From JBBDNT01 sp040877445 (lineage in GTDB: Bacteria > Planctomycetota > Planctomycetia > Planctomycetales > Planctomycetaceae), in assembly GCA_040877445.1 (NCBI GenBank), contig JBBDNT010000047.1, forward strand, positions 1 through 39,223: 39,223 nucleotides of DNA. Reading direction: 5' to 3'. A program made the translations under genes and the position numbers. Below the pieces are notes generated by a model, which worked only from the letters and a program-made list of their open reading frames with translations, did no database searches and was not told the origin of the DNA. How positions within the stretch are numbered: the first letter of the stretch is position 1; each line of letters opens with the position of its first letter. This document shows positions 1 to 8,129 of this stretch, one piece after another.

Positions 1-37
1 TGGGGGCTGCGCTTCGCTTCGACCCCAGCCACCCCTC
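1..37. repeat. Short palindromic repeat truncated by the window edge
   Basis: TGGGG at 1-5 pairs with CCCCA at 23-27 around a pyrimidine/GC-rich loop. The shape resembles intergenic repeats I associate with planctomycete genomes. The left side is cut by the window start, so the full unit cannot be seen. No gene was seen in 1-295. Confidence 0.4.
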
Positions 38-75
38 GACGATTCGCACCGCGGTAGTTCGAATTCCCGCCGTTG

Positions 76-174
76 CCTTACAGGGTCGAACCGGGATAGT
101 CGTGCGCCGTCCCAGGGTGCGCTCGCATCCGCTCGCGACCCTGGGCTTCGTTGTGCGCACCCATTCAGGGTCAA
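76..174. repeat. Composite CCCAGGGT palindromic repeat, copy 1
   Basis: The core is CCCAGGGT (111-118) inverted as ACCCTGGG (138-145). It is flanked by CAGGGTC-type half elements at about 80-88 and 165-172. The same composite layout recurs at 27586-27685 and 27741-27840, so this is a dispersed repeat family and not part of a gene. Confidence 0.7.
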
Positions 175-295
175 GCGGCGGATCCCATCAACATTTCCGG
201 GCCGATTCGTGAGAGCGACCCGGTGCTGGGTTTCCAGCTTGCGGCATGATAGGCTGACGGACGGACCGCGGGCCGTTCTTCAGGGGGGGCGCGTC

Positions 296-1978
296 ATGCC
301 GAGTCGTAGCGCGGGAAAATCGTGGGTGGCTTTGGTCGCCGCCGCCGCCGGGCTGAGCGCGGCCGTCGGGATCTCGTCGTCGCGGTCGGAGTCGGGTCGG
401 CCGCCGGGGGAGACGAATGCGCGGGAAGAAGTTCGCTCGACCGGGGCCGAGACCGAGCGGAGCGTTCGAGAGAGATTGCAGACGAAGGCGACGGTCGCGT
501 ACAAGAAGCGGCCCCTTCAGGATGTCGTCGACGAACTGGCGACGCGGGCGGGCGTGAACTGGTGGATCGACCGCACGGCGCTCGGCGATGAATCCATCCC
601 CTTGGACACGCCGCTCGACGTTCCGGAGTTGTCGAACGTCACGGTGGAAACCGCCCTGGAGATGATCCTCCCGGATCTCGGGTTGGCCTGGTACGTGCAA
701 GGCGACATACTGCGGATCACGACCCGGACCGAAGAGGGGGACGTGAGTGTCACGCGGGTGTACGATGTTCGCCGCCTGCTGCGGGCGATGAAGGTCGATC
801 CGGCCGATGGATCGCGCATGTTCACACAGGCGACGTTGGGGCTGGGCATGGGATTGGCGTGGACGCAGGGGCCGCCCCCTTCGCCGCGCGCGGTGCCGCC
901 GGAGGCGCGTCGACTCGTCGAGTTGATCGATCCTCCGTTCGGCTCGGCCGATGCGTATGGCAACCTGCTGGCCGTCCGTGCTTCACCGTCGCATCAGGAG
1001 GAGATCGCGGCCCTCCTCGATGCGTTGACGGAGGTGGCGACGGCCCCGCCGGGCGTGAAGCCCCGGATCGCGCGCCCAGCGACATATCCCTTCGCCGAGG
1101 ACGAGGTTGTCCGGCAGGCGCTCGACGGGCGGGTGAGCGTGGAGTGGCGGGAGAAACCGCTCGGCGCCGCGCTCGCGGAGCTTTTCGAGAACACGGGCGT
1201 CCGCCACCGGATCGATCGGAATTCGTTCGAAGCCGAGAGCATTCCGCTCGATGTTCCGGTCGATCTGGTGCAGCGGAACATCAGCCGCGGGACGGCGCTC
1301 GAATTGGCGCTCGAACCTCTCGGGTTGTCCGCGATCGTTCGCCACGGCTTCGTCGTCGTCGCGACCATGCTGATTGCGGAAGAGCAATTCGAATCGGTCG
1401 TGTACGACGTCCGCGACCTGGTCATCGACGACGATCTCCAGTCGTTGATCGGGTTTATCGAGAACGAAGCTCCCGGCCATTGGTGGGGGGATGGTCTGCT
1501 CGTCGGGTGGATTAACGCGTTGCCGCCCGGTTTGCTCGTGATTCGACAGACGCAAGAAAGTCATGCGGGAATCGCGGAACTACTGGCCGAGATGCGGGAA
1601 AAACAGGCGCCGAACGCGGAGGAAAAGCGCGACCCGGACGAGATCGTGACGCGGCAACACCAGCTTCCGGCGTTCGCCGATGCCGAGCGGATCGCGCTGG
1701 CCGTCCGCGAGTTCGTCGCCCCGAATTCGTGGGAAGGGGCGGACGGGAGTAGGTTGCGGGCGGTCGGGAACGTCCTCGTCGTGCGGCAATCGCGGAAAGT
1801 GCAGCAACAGGTCGAAGACTTCCTCCGCGATCTGGAAGCCACGTCCGCGCGGAACTGGGGTTGGTCTGGCGGCGGCCTTGGCGGATTGTCCGGCGGAGGC
1901 TTCTTCGATGTCGGCCGACACGAGGTTCCGGCCGTGGCGCCGACGATCGAACGATCACCGAGATCGCGTGCCAAGTGA
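296..1978 (+). CDS. Exported STN/secretin-N-like repeat protein
   Basis: A 560-residue protein. I chose the ATG at 296 because a G-rich ribosome site lies just upstream and the next 30 residues look like an export signal (basic start, then Ala/Val/Gly-rich stretch at residues 10-25). Two related modules follow, at about 62-160 and 277-376. Each has an amphipathic segment, an 'SIPLD' strand turn, 'TALE(M/L)' and a closing 'VYDVR(R/D)L', which is the pattern of the short STN domain of secretins and TonB receptors. After the first and second modules, and again near 480-520, come N1-like modules of the type 'LLVIRQ..H..I..LL'. A Gly/Ser-rich patch lies near the C-terminus. There is no recognisable secretin barrel domain, so it is unlikely to be a pore by itself. 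The function is unknown; an envelope-associated protein is an inference. Confidence 0.75.
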   Translation: MPSRSAGKSWVALVAAAAGLSAAVGISSSRSESGRPPGETNAREEVRSTGAETERSVRERLQTKATVAYKKRPLQDVVDELATRAGVNWWIDRTALGDESIPLDTPLDVPELSNVTVETALEMILPDLGLAWYVQGDILRITTRTEEGDVSVTRVYDVRRLLRAMKVDPADGSRMFTQATLGLGMGLAWTQGPPPSPRAVPPEARRLVELIDPPFGSADAYGNLLAVRASPSHQEEIAALLDALTEVATAPPGVKPRIARPATYPFAEDEVVRQALDGRVSVEWREKPLGAALAELFENTGVRHRIDRNSFEAESIPLDVPVDLVQRNISRGTALELALEPLGLSAIVRHGFVVVATMLIAEEQFESVVYDVRDLVIDDDLQSLIGFIENEAPGHWWGDGLLVGWINALPPGLLVIRQTQESHAGIAELLAEMREKQAPNAEEKRDPDEIVTRQHQLPAFADAERIALAVREFVAPNSWEGADGSRLRAVGNVLVVRQSRKVQQQVEDFLRDLEATSARNWGWSGGGLGGLSGGGFFDVGRHEVPAVAPTIERSPRSRAK

Positions 1979-2096
1979 CCGCGCGGCGAGACGCGGGGCG
2001 GCGTTGACCCCGGCGGGCTGGGCGGATATTTCTGGCAGGTGACGCGCGGCGGTCGGCGTTGCCGACGACAGCGGCTGGTTCACCACGGAGAACGAC

Positions 2097-4799
2097 ATGC
2101 GGATCGCGTTTCGTCCGGCCCGGAAGATTCATTCGCCCCTTTTCCGCCAGCTGTTGATGGCGGCGATCGCGTTCCTGCCGTTGGTGCGCGTCGCCGCGGC
2201 GCAGGAGGCGGACTCCGTGGCGGCGGACGCGGCGGCGGAGCGCGTTCCGGCCGATGCCGCATCATCGCCGATCCCGGCGGAAAACCGCCGCGCGGCGCGC
2301 GATCCGTACAAGGATCTGTATCGCGACTATCGCCCCGCGTTTCTCGACGCGATGGAGGCGCATCGCGGAACTCTCCGCGACTGGTTCAAGAGCGACGACG
2401 AGATGCGGCTCTCAACCGAGCGGCACTTCTTCACGTTGAACATCGTCCACGAAGACTCGCGGGCCAACGCGCTCGTCGAGGCGGGGCTGAAAAAAGAGGC
2501 GGAAGGACAGTTCCGCGAGGCGCTGGTGATCTACCAGCAGATCATCGAGAAGTATCCCGAGGCGATGTATCGCGTCTCCCAGCACGGCGTCTACGTGCCG
2601 GTCGCGCAGTATTGCCAGCGGCGGATCCTCGGCTTTCCCGAAAGCGACCTCGACTTCTACCGCCAGTTGTACGACGCCCGCGCGCGGGAGACATTCGAGC
2701 AGGCCCGCCGGCAGTACTCGTTGCTGGGGCTGTCCGAGGTCGCGAACGCCATGCTCGCCACGAGCTACGGCGGACCGGCGCTGCTCGAACTGGGGAACGC
2801 CGCGCTCGACGCGGGGCACTATCTCGCGGCCCTGGAATACTTCGCCTCGGTCGAGGACTTCGTTCCCGACAAGGATCTCCGCACGCCGGAACTGGCGCTG
2901 AAGATCGCCTATTGCCGGAAGATGCTCGGGCAACAGGCGAGCGGGGGGCGTCAGCCCCCCGGTGCGCACCGGCCGGCTGACGCCGACCGCTCGCCTGCGA
3001 GTCCCGGACGGGGCGACCTCTCGGCGGAGCAGCGGCGGCAGTTCGAGCAGGTCGTCGCGAGCGCGGAGCATCGGCAGCCGCCGTTTCACTCGCAGCGCGC
3101 CAGCGACCCGCACGTTTCGGCCGACGATTACACGCTGCTTCCTCCCACGCGCGATCCGCTCGGGTTGACCGAGCCGGTGTGGAACGTGGAACTCGCCGGC
3201 TCCCGCCGCGACAACTACGTTTACTCGCAGCCGGTGGTGACCGAGAACAGCGTGATCTACCGGCACAAGAACATCGTCTACTGCCGGTCGATCCTCAACG
3301 GCAACCTCCGCTGGGAGAACGCGCTCGGCGGTCGGGCGGTGTGGCAAAGCACGCCCGAGCGGCAGTATCCGATGGAAGACGTGCTGGTACAGGACGGGCT
3401 GGTGTTCACCGCCGTTTCCAAGGCGGGGCCGTCGCTGGTGGCGTTGGACGAAACGACGGGACAGCTTCGCTGGGCCTACGGACCGATGGCGGCGGCCGAC
3501 GTCGAGCAGTCGCGAATGCGGTTCGAGTGCGCTCCCGCCGGCGGACCGCGGACCGTTTACGCGGGATACATTCTGGACAACATCGAAGGCGAGACGCATA
3601 CCGACAGCGAATACGGCGTGATGGCGTTCGACAGCGCCACCGGCCGGGTTCACTGGCGGGCGGCGTTGTGCCGACTCGCCCCCGGAAAATTCGCGGGAGG
3701 ATTCGCGGAGCAGCGGCGGAACCGCATTCGCAGCTTCTCGTCGCCGCCGCTCTATCACGAGGGCACGGTCTATTACTGCACGAACGCGGGGGCGATCGCC
3801 GCGCTCGACGCCATGTCCGGCCGGATCAAGTGGCTGATGCACTATCCCTATTATCCCGAGTTGCACGACGCGACGCGGCAGTTCGGAGGGACGAGCCGCT
3901 ACTATCCGGTGAAGCCCCACTCGCCGATGTTCTGGTACAACCAGAAGCCGCTGTTGATCGGCGAGAAGATCGCCTTCCTGCCGGTCGATTCGCGGCTGAT
4001 GTTCTGCGTCGACCGCCGCGACGGCCGGGTGGAGTGGAGCAAGGCCAAGGGAACGACCGCCCGCCGCAACTCGGGGGACAGTTTTCAGGAAGGGGGCGAG
4101 TGCTGGCTCGTGGGTCAGGCGCGGAGCGGCCACCTGGTGTTCGTTTACGCCGATCGCGACGCCCCGGTGCATCTCGTCGATCCCGACAGCGGCGAAACGG
4201 CCTGGGTCTCGGGCGACCTGATCGCCCGGCAGGACCAACCGATCCTCAAGTACCGCGGCTTCACGCCCTACGGCGAACACGGGGCGGCGCTCAACGGCCG
4301 CTGGTACTGTCTCGCCGCCCGGCCGCTGCTCACTCAGGACGACAAGCTGCACCTGGCGCGGTTCACGTATATACCGCACGGCAGCTACATCGGCACGATC
4401 GGCTGGACGTACCACTTGGGGGGAATCGACCTCGCCCAGCGCGAGAAGCTGCCGGAGGAGCGAATCTTTCTCAGCGGAGAGATCATGTCGGTCGCGGCCC
4501 GCTACATCACCGACGTGATTCCCAGGTACAAGGAAGAGTTGGAAGCGCTTCCCAATCGAAACGACAACCTGAACCAGGCGCTCCGTGAAGCGGGGGAAGT
4601 CGTGAAAGACACGATCCCCCGCAACGAGCACGGGCCGTTCCTGCCGTTCTCGCGGGTCACCTTCGAGCGATACGGCGAGCCGTTCGAGCTGCGGTTCGGC
4701 CCGCGGAATGTGCAGATGGTGTACCATCGCGGCGCGGTCACGCGGGCGGTCGCGGGGGGCGGCGATGCGCGGGCGGCGGTGGCGCGGACGGCCGAATGA
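2097..4799 (+). CDS. Exported TPR plus PQQ-like beta-propeller protein
   Basis: A 900-residue protein with a ribosome site GGAG at 2087-2090. Residues 1-36 form a signal peptide (basic start, hydrophobic 'LLMAAIAFLPLV', then AAA-Q). Residues of about 60-280 are helical and TPR-like ('EGQFREALVIYQQIIEKYP'). Residues of about 340-740 are PQQ/BamB-type propeller blades, seen as repeated 'G..RW', 'ALD..TG..RW' and 'VEWSK' motifs. The C-terminal part (about 740-900) is not assigned. Such proteins are abundant in planctomycetes and are presumed periplasmic; whether PQQ is bound cannot be told. A 64-bp palindrome at 2934-2997 contributes about 20 residues rich in Gly, Arg, Pro and Ala between the TPR-like part and the propeller. 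It may be cotranscribed with the STN protein 118 bp upstream. It is convergent with the kinase-like gene, 33 bp away. Confidence 0.85.
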   Translation: MRIAFRPARKIHSPLFRQLLMAAIAFLPLVRVAAAQEADSVAADAAAERVPADAASSPIPAENRRAARDPYKDLYRDYRPAFLDAMEAHRGTLRDWFKSDDEMRLSTERHFFTLNIVHEDSRANALVEAGLKKEAEGQFREALVIYQQIIEKYPEAMYRVSQHGVYVPVAQYCQRRILGFPESDLDFYRQLYDARARETFEQARRQYSLLGLSEVANAMLATSYGGPALLELGNAALDAGHYLAALEYFASVEDFVPDKDLRTPELALKIAYCRKMLGQQASGGRQPPGAHRPADADRSPASPGRGDLSAEQRRQFEQVVASAEHRQPPFHSQRASDPHVSADDYTLLPPTRDPLGLTEPVWNVELAGSRRDNYVYSQPVVTENSVIYRHKNIVYCRSILNGNLRWENALGGRAVWQSTPERQYPMEDVLVQDGLVFTAVSKAGPSLVALDETTGQLRWAYGPMAAADVEQSRMRFECAPAGGPRTVYAGYILDNIEGETHTDSEYGVMAFDSATGRVHWRAALCRLAPGKFAGGFAEQRRNRIRSFSSPPLYHEGTVYYCTNAGAIAALDAMSGRIKWLMHYPYYPELHDATRQFGGTSRYYPVKPHSPMFWYNQKPLLIGEKIAFLPVDSRLMFCVDRRDGRVEWSKAKGTTARRNSGDSFQEGGECWLVGQARSGHLVFVYADRDAPVHLVDPDSGETAWVSGDLIARQDQPILKYRGFTPYGEHGAALNGRWYCLAARPLLTQDDKLHLARFTYIPHGSYIGTIGWTYHLGGIDLAQREKLPEERIFLSGEIMSVAARYITDVIPRYKEELEALPNRNDNLNQALREAGEVVKDTIPRNEHGPFLPFSRVTFERYGEPFELRFGPRNVQMVYHRGAVTRAVAGGGDARAAVARTAE
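2934..2997. repeat. 64-bp palindrome inside the PQQ protein gene
   Basis: Both halves are symmetrical around 2965.5. The outer arms (2934-2956 and 2975-2997) pair with only two mismatches, and the centre CCGGTGCGCACCGG (2959-2972) is a perfect palindrome. It lies in the reading frame without a stop and encodes a low-complexity linker. The structure is that of a mobile palindromic element and not of a protein domain. Confidence 0.75.
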
Positions 4800-4805
4800 C
4801 TGTCC

Positions 4806-4824
4806 GGCGCGAAACCGCGAGCGT
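4806..4824. repeat. 19-bp repeat shared with 7086-7104 (copy 1)
   Basis: The 19-mer beginning GGCGCGAAACCGCGAGCG is identical at 7086-7104. This copy fills most of the 33-bp gap between two convergent genes. It contains a small CGCG-AAAC-CGCG hairpin (4808-4819) with no T-run, so a terminator role is only possible. Confidence 0.5.
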
Positions 4825-4832
4825 GGCGAGGT

Positions 4833-6500
4833 TTACAATCCGCCGCGGCGGAGGATTCCCCAGATCAGCCACAGCCCCAACAGGCTCGACAGCACGAACA
4901 GCGCCACCGCGAACCACGCCGGACCCGGCGCGACGGCGATCACGATCGCCGAGGCGACGATCATCGCCGCCAGCACCAGCCCGATCACGATCCGATTGCT
5001 CGAGCGGTCGAGTTCCTCGATGAGATGATCGAGTCCGCGGTGCTCGAACTGCAGCGTGACTTCGTCGCGCGAGAGCTTTTCGATCGTCCGCCCGATGTTG
5101 ACCGGAATGTCGTGCGCCAGGCGGAGGAACGTCCGTGTTTCCCGCAGCATCCGTTGCGTCATCGCCCGGGGGCTGTACCGGTCGCGCATCACCTGTTGCA
5201 CGAACGGGGCCAGGTGCGAGGCGAGGTTGAACTGCGGATCCAACTCCCGGCCGATGCCATCCAGCGTGATGAACACCCGGATGAGCAGCATCATGTCCGG
5301 CGGACTGTGGATCGCGTGCCGGGTGAGAACTCCCACGAAGTCGGACAGCAGCCGCCCCACATCGAGCCGCTCCAACTCGAGACCGTAATACGTGTCGATG
5401 AACTCGCGGAGGTCGGCCCGCAACAGCGGCTCGTCCACTTGGCGGCCGGGGCGGCCCAGCGCGCGGATCAGTTCGACGGCGGCGCACACGTCGCGGCGGG
5501 TGACGGCGACGAACAACTCGACCAGCCGGTCGCGCTGCTCGTCGTCGAGTACGCCGAGCATGCCGTAGTCGAGCAAGCAGATCGTCCCGTCCTTCAGAAT
5601 GCGGATGTTGCCCGGGTGCGGGTCGCCGTGGAACATGCCGAACTCGAACGCCATCTTCATGTAGATCCGCGCGCCGTTGGCGGCGACGGCGTGGGGTGAG
5701 ATGCGGCGCTCCGCGAGGGCCGTCCGGTCGAACACATGGCGGCCTTCGACGAACTCCATCGTCAGCACCGCCTCGCCGCCGCGGTCGGGAAACACGCGGG
5801 GAACGTACAGCGTGGCGTCGTTGCGGAACAGGTGGCGGAACTCGTCGATCGTCCGCGCCTCGCGGACGAAGTTCAACTCGCGGCGAATCGTCCGCGCGAA
5901 GTGCGCCACGAGGCCCGGCGGGTCGAACACGTGCGACTCGGGAATGTGCCGCTCCGCCAGGACCGCCAGTTCGCACAGCAATTCGAGATCCCGCTCCACT
6001 TCGCGGACCACGTTCGGCCGGCGGACCTTCACCGCCACGCAGGTCCCGTCGTGCAGCCGCGCCCGATGAACCTGCGCCAGCGAGCCGGCGGCGATCGGCG
6101 TCGGGTCGAAGTCGGCGAACAGCGTGGCGATCGGCGCCTCCAGTTCGTCTTCGACCAGCGCGATCGCCTCCTCCGAAAGGAACGGCGGGACGTTCTCCTG
6201 CAATTTCGTCAGCTCTTCGATGACGTCCGCGGGGATCAGGTCCGGCCGGGTGCTGGCGATCTGCCCGAACTTGATGAACGTCGGCCCCAGGCTCTCGAAC
6301 GCCATGCGGATCCGCACCGCCCGCGTGAGCTTCGGCCGCGGCGACTCCTGCCGCCGCAGCAGCACGCGTTTCCCCCACCGCAACGAGCCGGCCACGCCCA
6401 GCCGCTCCGCCAGGTCGCCGAAGCCGTGCAGGAACAACACGGTCGCGATCTCGCGACTCCGGCCGAGATTGCGCAGAAAGCGGAAAGGGCGAAGTTCCAC
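4833..6500 (-). CDS. UbiB/ABC1/AarF family atypical kinase-like protein
   Basis: This 555-residue protein carries the hallmarks of the UbiB (ABC1/ADCK) family. They are the KFGQ motif (about 77-80), the Ala-rich nucleotide loop 'AAGSLAQVHRA' (137-147), the lysine in 'VAVK' (158), the catalytic-loop form 'HGDPHPGN' (291-298) and 'LLDYG' (309-313, replacing DFG). Two hydrophobic segments end the protein (about 500-550), a usual UbiB membrane anchor. Family members support quinone (coenzyme Q/menaquinone) synthesis or lipid homeostasis; the exact role here is not shown. I chose the GTG at 6500 because GGGAG sits six bases upstream and homology-like sequence begins there. An upstream ATG extension to 6794 would run through intergenic repeats. 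The gene is not next to other quinone genes. Confidence 0.88.
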   Translation of the reverse strand: MELRPFRFLRNLGRSREIATVLFLHGFGDLAERLGVAGSLRWGKRVLLRRQESPRPKLTRAVRIRMAFESLGPTFIKFGQIASTRPDLIPADVIEELTKLQENVPPFLSEEAIALVEDELEAPIATLFADFDPTPIAAGSLAQVHRARLHDGTCVAVKVRRPNVVREVERDLELLCELAVLAERHIPESHVFDPPGLVAHFARTIRRELNFVREARTIDEFRHLFRNDATLYVPRVFPDRGGEAVLTMEFVEGRHVFDRTALAERRISPHAVAANGARIYMKMAFEFGMFHGDPHPGNIRILKDGTICLLDYGMLGVLDDEQRDRLVELFVAVTRRDVCAAVELIRALGRPGRQVDEPLLRADLREFIDTYYGLELERLDVGRLLSDFVGVLTRHAIHSPPDMMLLIRVFITLDGIGRELDPQFNLASHLAPFVQQVMRDRYSPRAMTQRMLRETRTFLRLAHDIPVNIGRTIEKLSRDEVTLQFEHRGLDHLIEELDRSSNRIVIGLVLAAMIVASAIVIAVAPGPAWFAVALFVLSSLLGLWLIWGILRRGGL

Positions 6501-6726
6501 GGAAATCTCCCGAAGCGGACGAAGATGCTTGGCGCGGCCGTCGGCCGCAATCAAAGGCGAGTTTCGACGCAAAGCCGCCAAGGGCCGCAAAGGAGGAACA
6601 AGCGAGCCTCCCGCGTCAGCGGGGGGAGGCGATCGAACCACCAACTCACGATGAAACGAAAGACGAGTCCTCGAAGGCATTCTTGGTCGCGGGGCACTCG
6701 TTTCACTTCCGCCTCTTCTGCGCAAA

Positions 6727-6807
6727 TTTCGACCACGGATGACACGGATGGGCACGGATAGATGACGAGGCTGATCCGTGCCGATCCGTGCCATCCGTGG
6801 TGAAAAT
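6727..6807. repeat. ACCACGGAT...ATCCGTGGT inverted repeat
   Basis: The left arm (6727-6759) holds three spaced CACGGAT/ACGGATG words. The right arm (6774-6807) is its near-perfect reverse complement, with a 14-bp loop. A solitary half copy lies at 13499-13520. The element is a dispersed palindromic repeat; its function is unknown. Confidence 0.75.
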
Positions 6808-7085
6808 CCCGTCCTGGTTGCGGCTTCGGCCGCGCTGCGCCGTTCGATCTTTCCGTCTCACTCTTGCGTTTGGTTGCGGCCTCGCCGCGCTGGGGCCAGT
6901 GCGGCTTTCCGTTCATCGGATCGTTCCGTTCGAACGCTTCACCGCCGAGCGGCCGACACATCCCGAAGAGGAAGTCCGGTACGTTCTCGCGGCGACGACA
7001 GGTTCGAGAATTCGGGCGGGAAACACGGAAGTGAAACGATTGCACTGCAGGGGGCTGATTATAAGCGAAATGCGGCGGCGCTCGC

Positions 7086-7104
7086 GGCGCGAAACCGCGA
7101 GCGT
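7086..7104. repeat. 19-bp repeat shared with 4806-4824 (copy 2)
   Basis: Identical over 19 bases to the sequence in the convergent gap at 4806-4824. This copy lies about 150 bp upstream of the ABC ATPase gene. Confidence 0.5.
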
Positions 7105-7251
7105 TCGGCGTTCCGGCGGAAGTTCGGCTCCGGTCGCTTTACATCTCCCAACGCGGCGCGCCATGATGTCGTACCATGATATGGCGACCGTGGGGGTGGG
7201 AATCCGTTCCGCCCGCCCCGGGTCGCCCCCATTGCAGGAAACCAGCGCTCC

Positions 7252-8007
7252 ATGCAGCACAGCGACCGGAAAGACCGAGCCGACGGGAAGCCGATGATCG
7301 AGGCGGAGGGCCTCTCGAAATTCTACGGCCCGTTCGTCGCGGTGCGCGACATTTCCTTCTCCATTCCCCGGGGACAGGTGGCGGCGTTCCTCGGTCCCAA
7401 CGGGGCCGGCAAATCGACCACCATGAAAATGCTCACTGGGTTCCTCGCGCCCAGCGCGGGAACCGCCCGCATCGGCGGCCACGACGTGGCGAGCGACCGC
7501 CTCGAAGCCAGCCGCCTCGTGGGCTATCTCCCCGAGAACGGACCGCTGTACGACGAAATGACTCCCCACGGCCTGCTGAAATATCTCGGCGCCGCCCGCG
7601 GGTTGAGCGGTCCCGAGTTGAAGTCCCGCATGGAGTTCGTCGTCAGCCGCTGCGCCCTCGAGAGCGTCTGGCGGAAGCCGATCGGCAAGCTCTCCCGCGG
7701 GTTCCGCCAGCGGGTCGGCATGGCGCAGGCGCTGCTCCACGATCCGCCCGTGCTGATTCTCGACGAGCCGACCAGCGGGTTGGATCCGAACCAGCTCCAC
7801 GAGGTTCGGCAACTCATCCGCGGTCTGGGGGAAACGAAGACGATTTTGCTGTCGACGCACATTCTTCAGGAAGTGCGGGCGGTGTGCGAGCGCGTGCTGC
7901 TCGTTCACGAAGGCCGAATGGTGTTCGACGGCGGCACGCGCGAGATGGAGGGAGACCAGCACGACATGGAAGCCCGCTTCCGCGCGTTGACCGCGGGAGC
8001 GGCGTGA
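7252..8007 (+). CDS. ABC transporter ATPase, GldA/ABC-2 type
   Basis: A 251-residue ATP-binding subunit. It has Walker A GPNGAGKST (48-56), signature LSRGFRQR (147-154), Walker B VLILDEP (167-173), D-loop SGLDP and H-loop STH (201-203). The signature has the R-G-F/Y-R-Q-R form usual in ABC-2 exporters and gliding-type GldA proteins. It should energise the permease encoded next door. The start is uncertain: an internal ATG at 7294 gives the more typical N-terminus (MIEAEGLSKFYG) and has GGGA nearby, so the first 14 residues may not be translated. It is the first gene of a same-strand trio, 122 bp upstream of the permease/GldG gene. Confidence 0.92.
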   Translation: MQHSDRKDRADGKPMIEAEGLSKFYGPFVAVRDISFSIPRGQVAAFLGPNGAGKSTTMKMLTGFLAPSAGTARIGGHDVASDRLEASRLVGYLPENGPLYDEMTPHGLLKYLGAARGLSGPELKSRMEFVVSRCALESVWRKPIGKLSRGFRQRVGMAQALLHDPPVLILDEPTSGLDPNQLHEVRQLIRGLGETKTILLSTHILQEVRAVCERVLLVHEGRMVFDGGTREMEGDQHDMEARFRALTAGAA

Positions 8008-8022
8008 GGAATCCGGGGACAG

Positions 8023-8126
8023 AGTGCAGAAGTCAGAAGTCAGACAAGGCATCCGACTCCCTCTTCTCCCCAAATCTCGCCCTTCGCATCACTGCCGACT
8101 GACAACGGACAACTGACAACGGACCA
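8023..8126. repeat. Short tandem words in the ATPase-permease spacer
   Basis: The gap between the ATPase and permease genes carries a GAAGTCA doublet (about 8028-8045) and a CTGACAACGGACAA doublet (about 8096-8126). They are simple tandem words and not an obvious regulator site. The second one ends next to the start of the permease gene. Confidence 0.4.
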
Positions 8127-8129
8127 CCG

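Larger units (their letters stand above)
6501..7251. other. Repeat-filled intergenic spacer, no credible gene
   Basis: Open frames here are short and pass through repeats. Seen in order: a GCAAAG-type repeat at 6562-6594; the large ACGGAT inverted repeat at 6727-6807; two copies of a GGTTGCGGC..CGCGCTG hairpin at 6815-6837 and 6871-6893; and the 19-bp repeat at 7086-7104. The 5' control regions of the kinase-like gene (leftward) and the ABC ATPase (rightward) must lie here, but no convincing promoter was found. Confidence 0.65.

Noticed and set aside
2412..4727. A 771-codon open frame on the minus strand
   Set aside because: It is the mirror of the PQQ propeller gene, has no ribosome site and no family motif.
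4806..4832. A rho-independent terminator between the convergent genes
   Set aside because: The hairpin is only four base pairs and lacks a T-run on either strand. It is listed as a repeat instead.
6788..7297. A possible 169-residue gene in the spacer before the ABC ATPase
   Set aside because: It starts inside the ACGGAT inverted repeat, has no domain pattern and overlaps the ATPase start in another frame.
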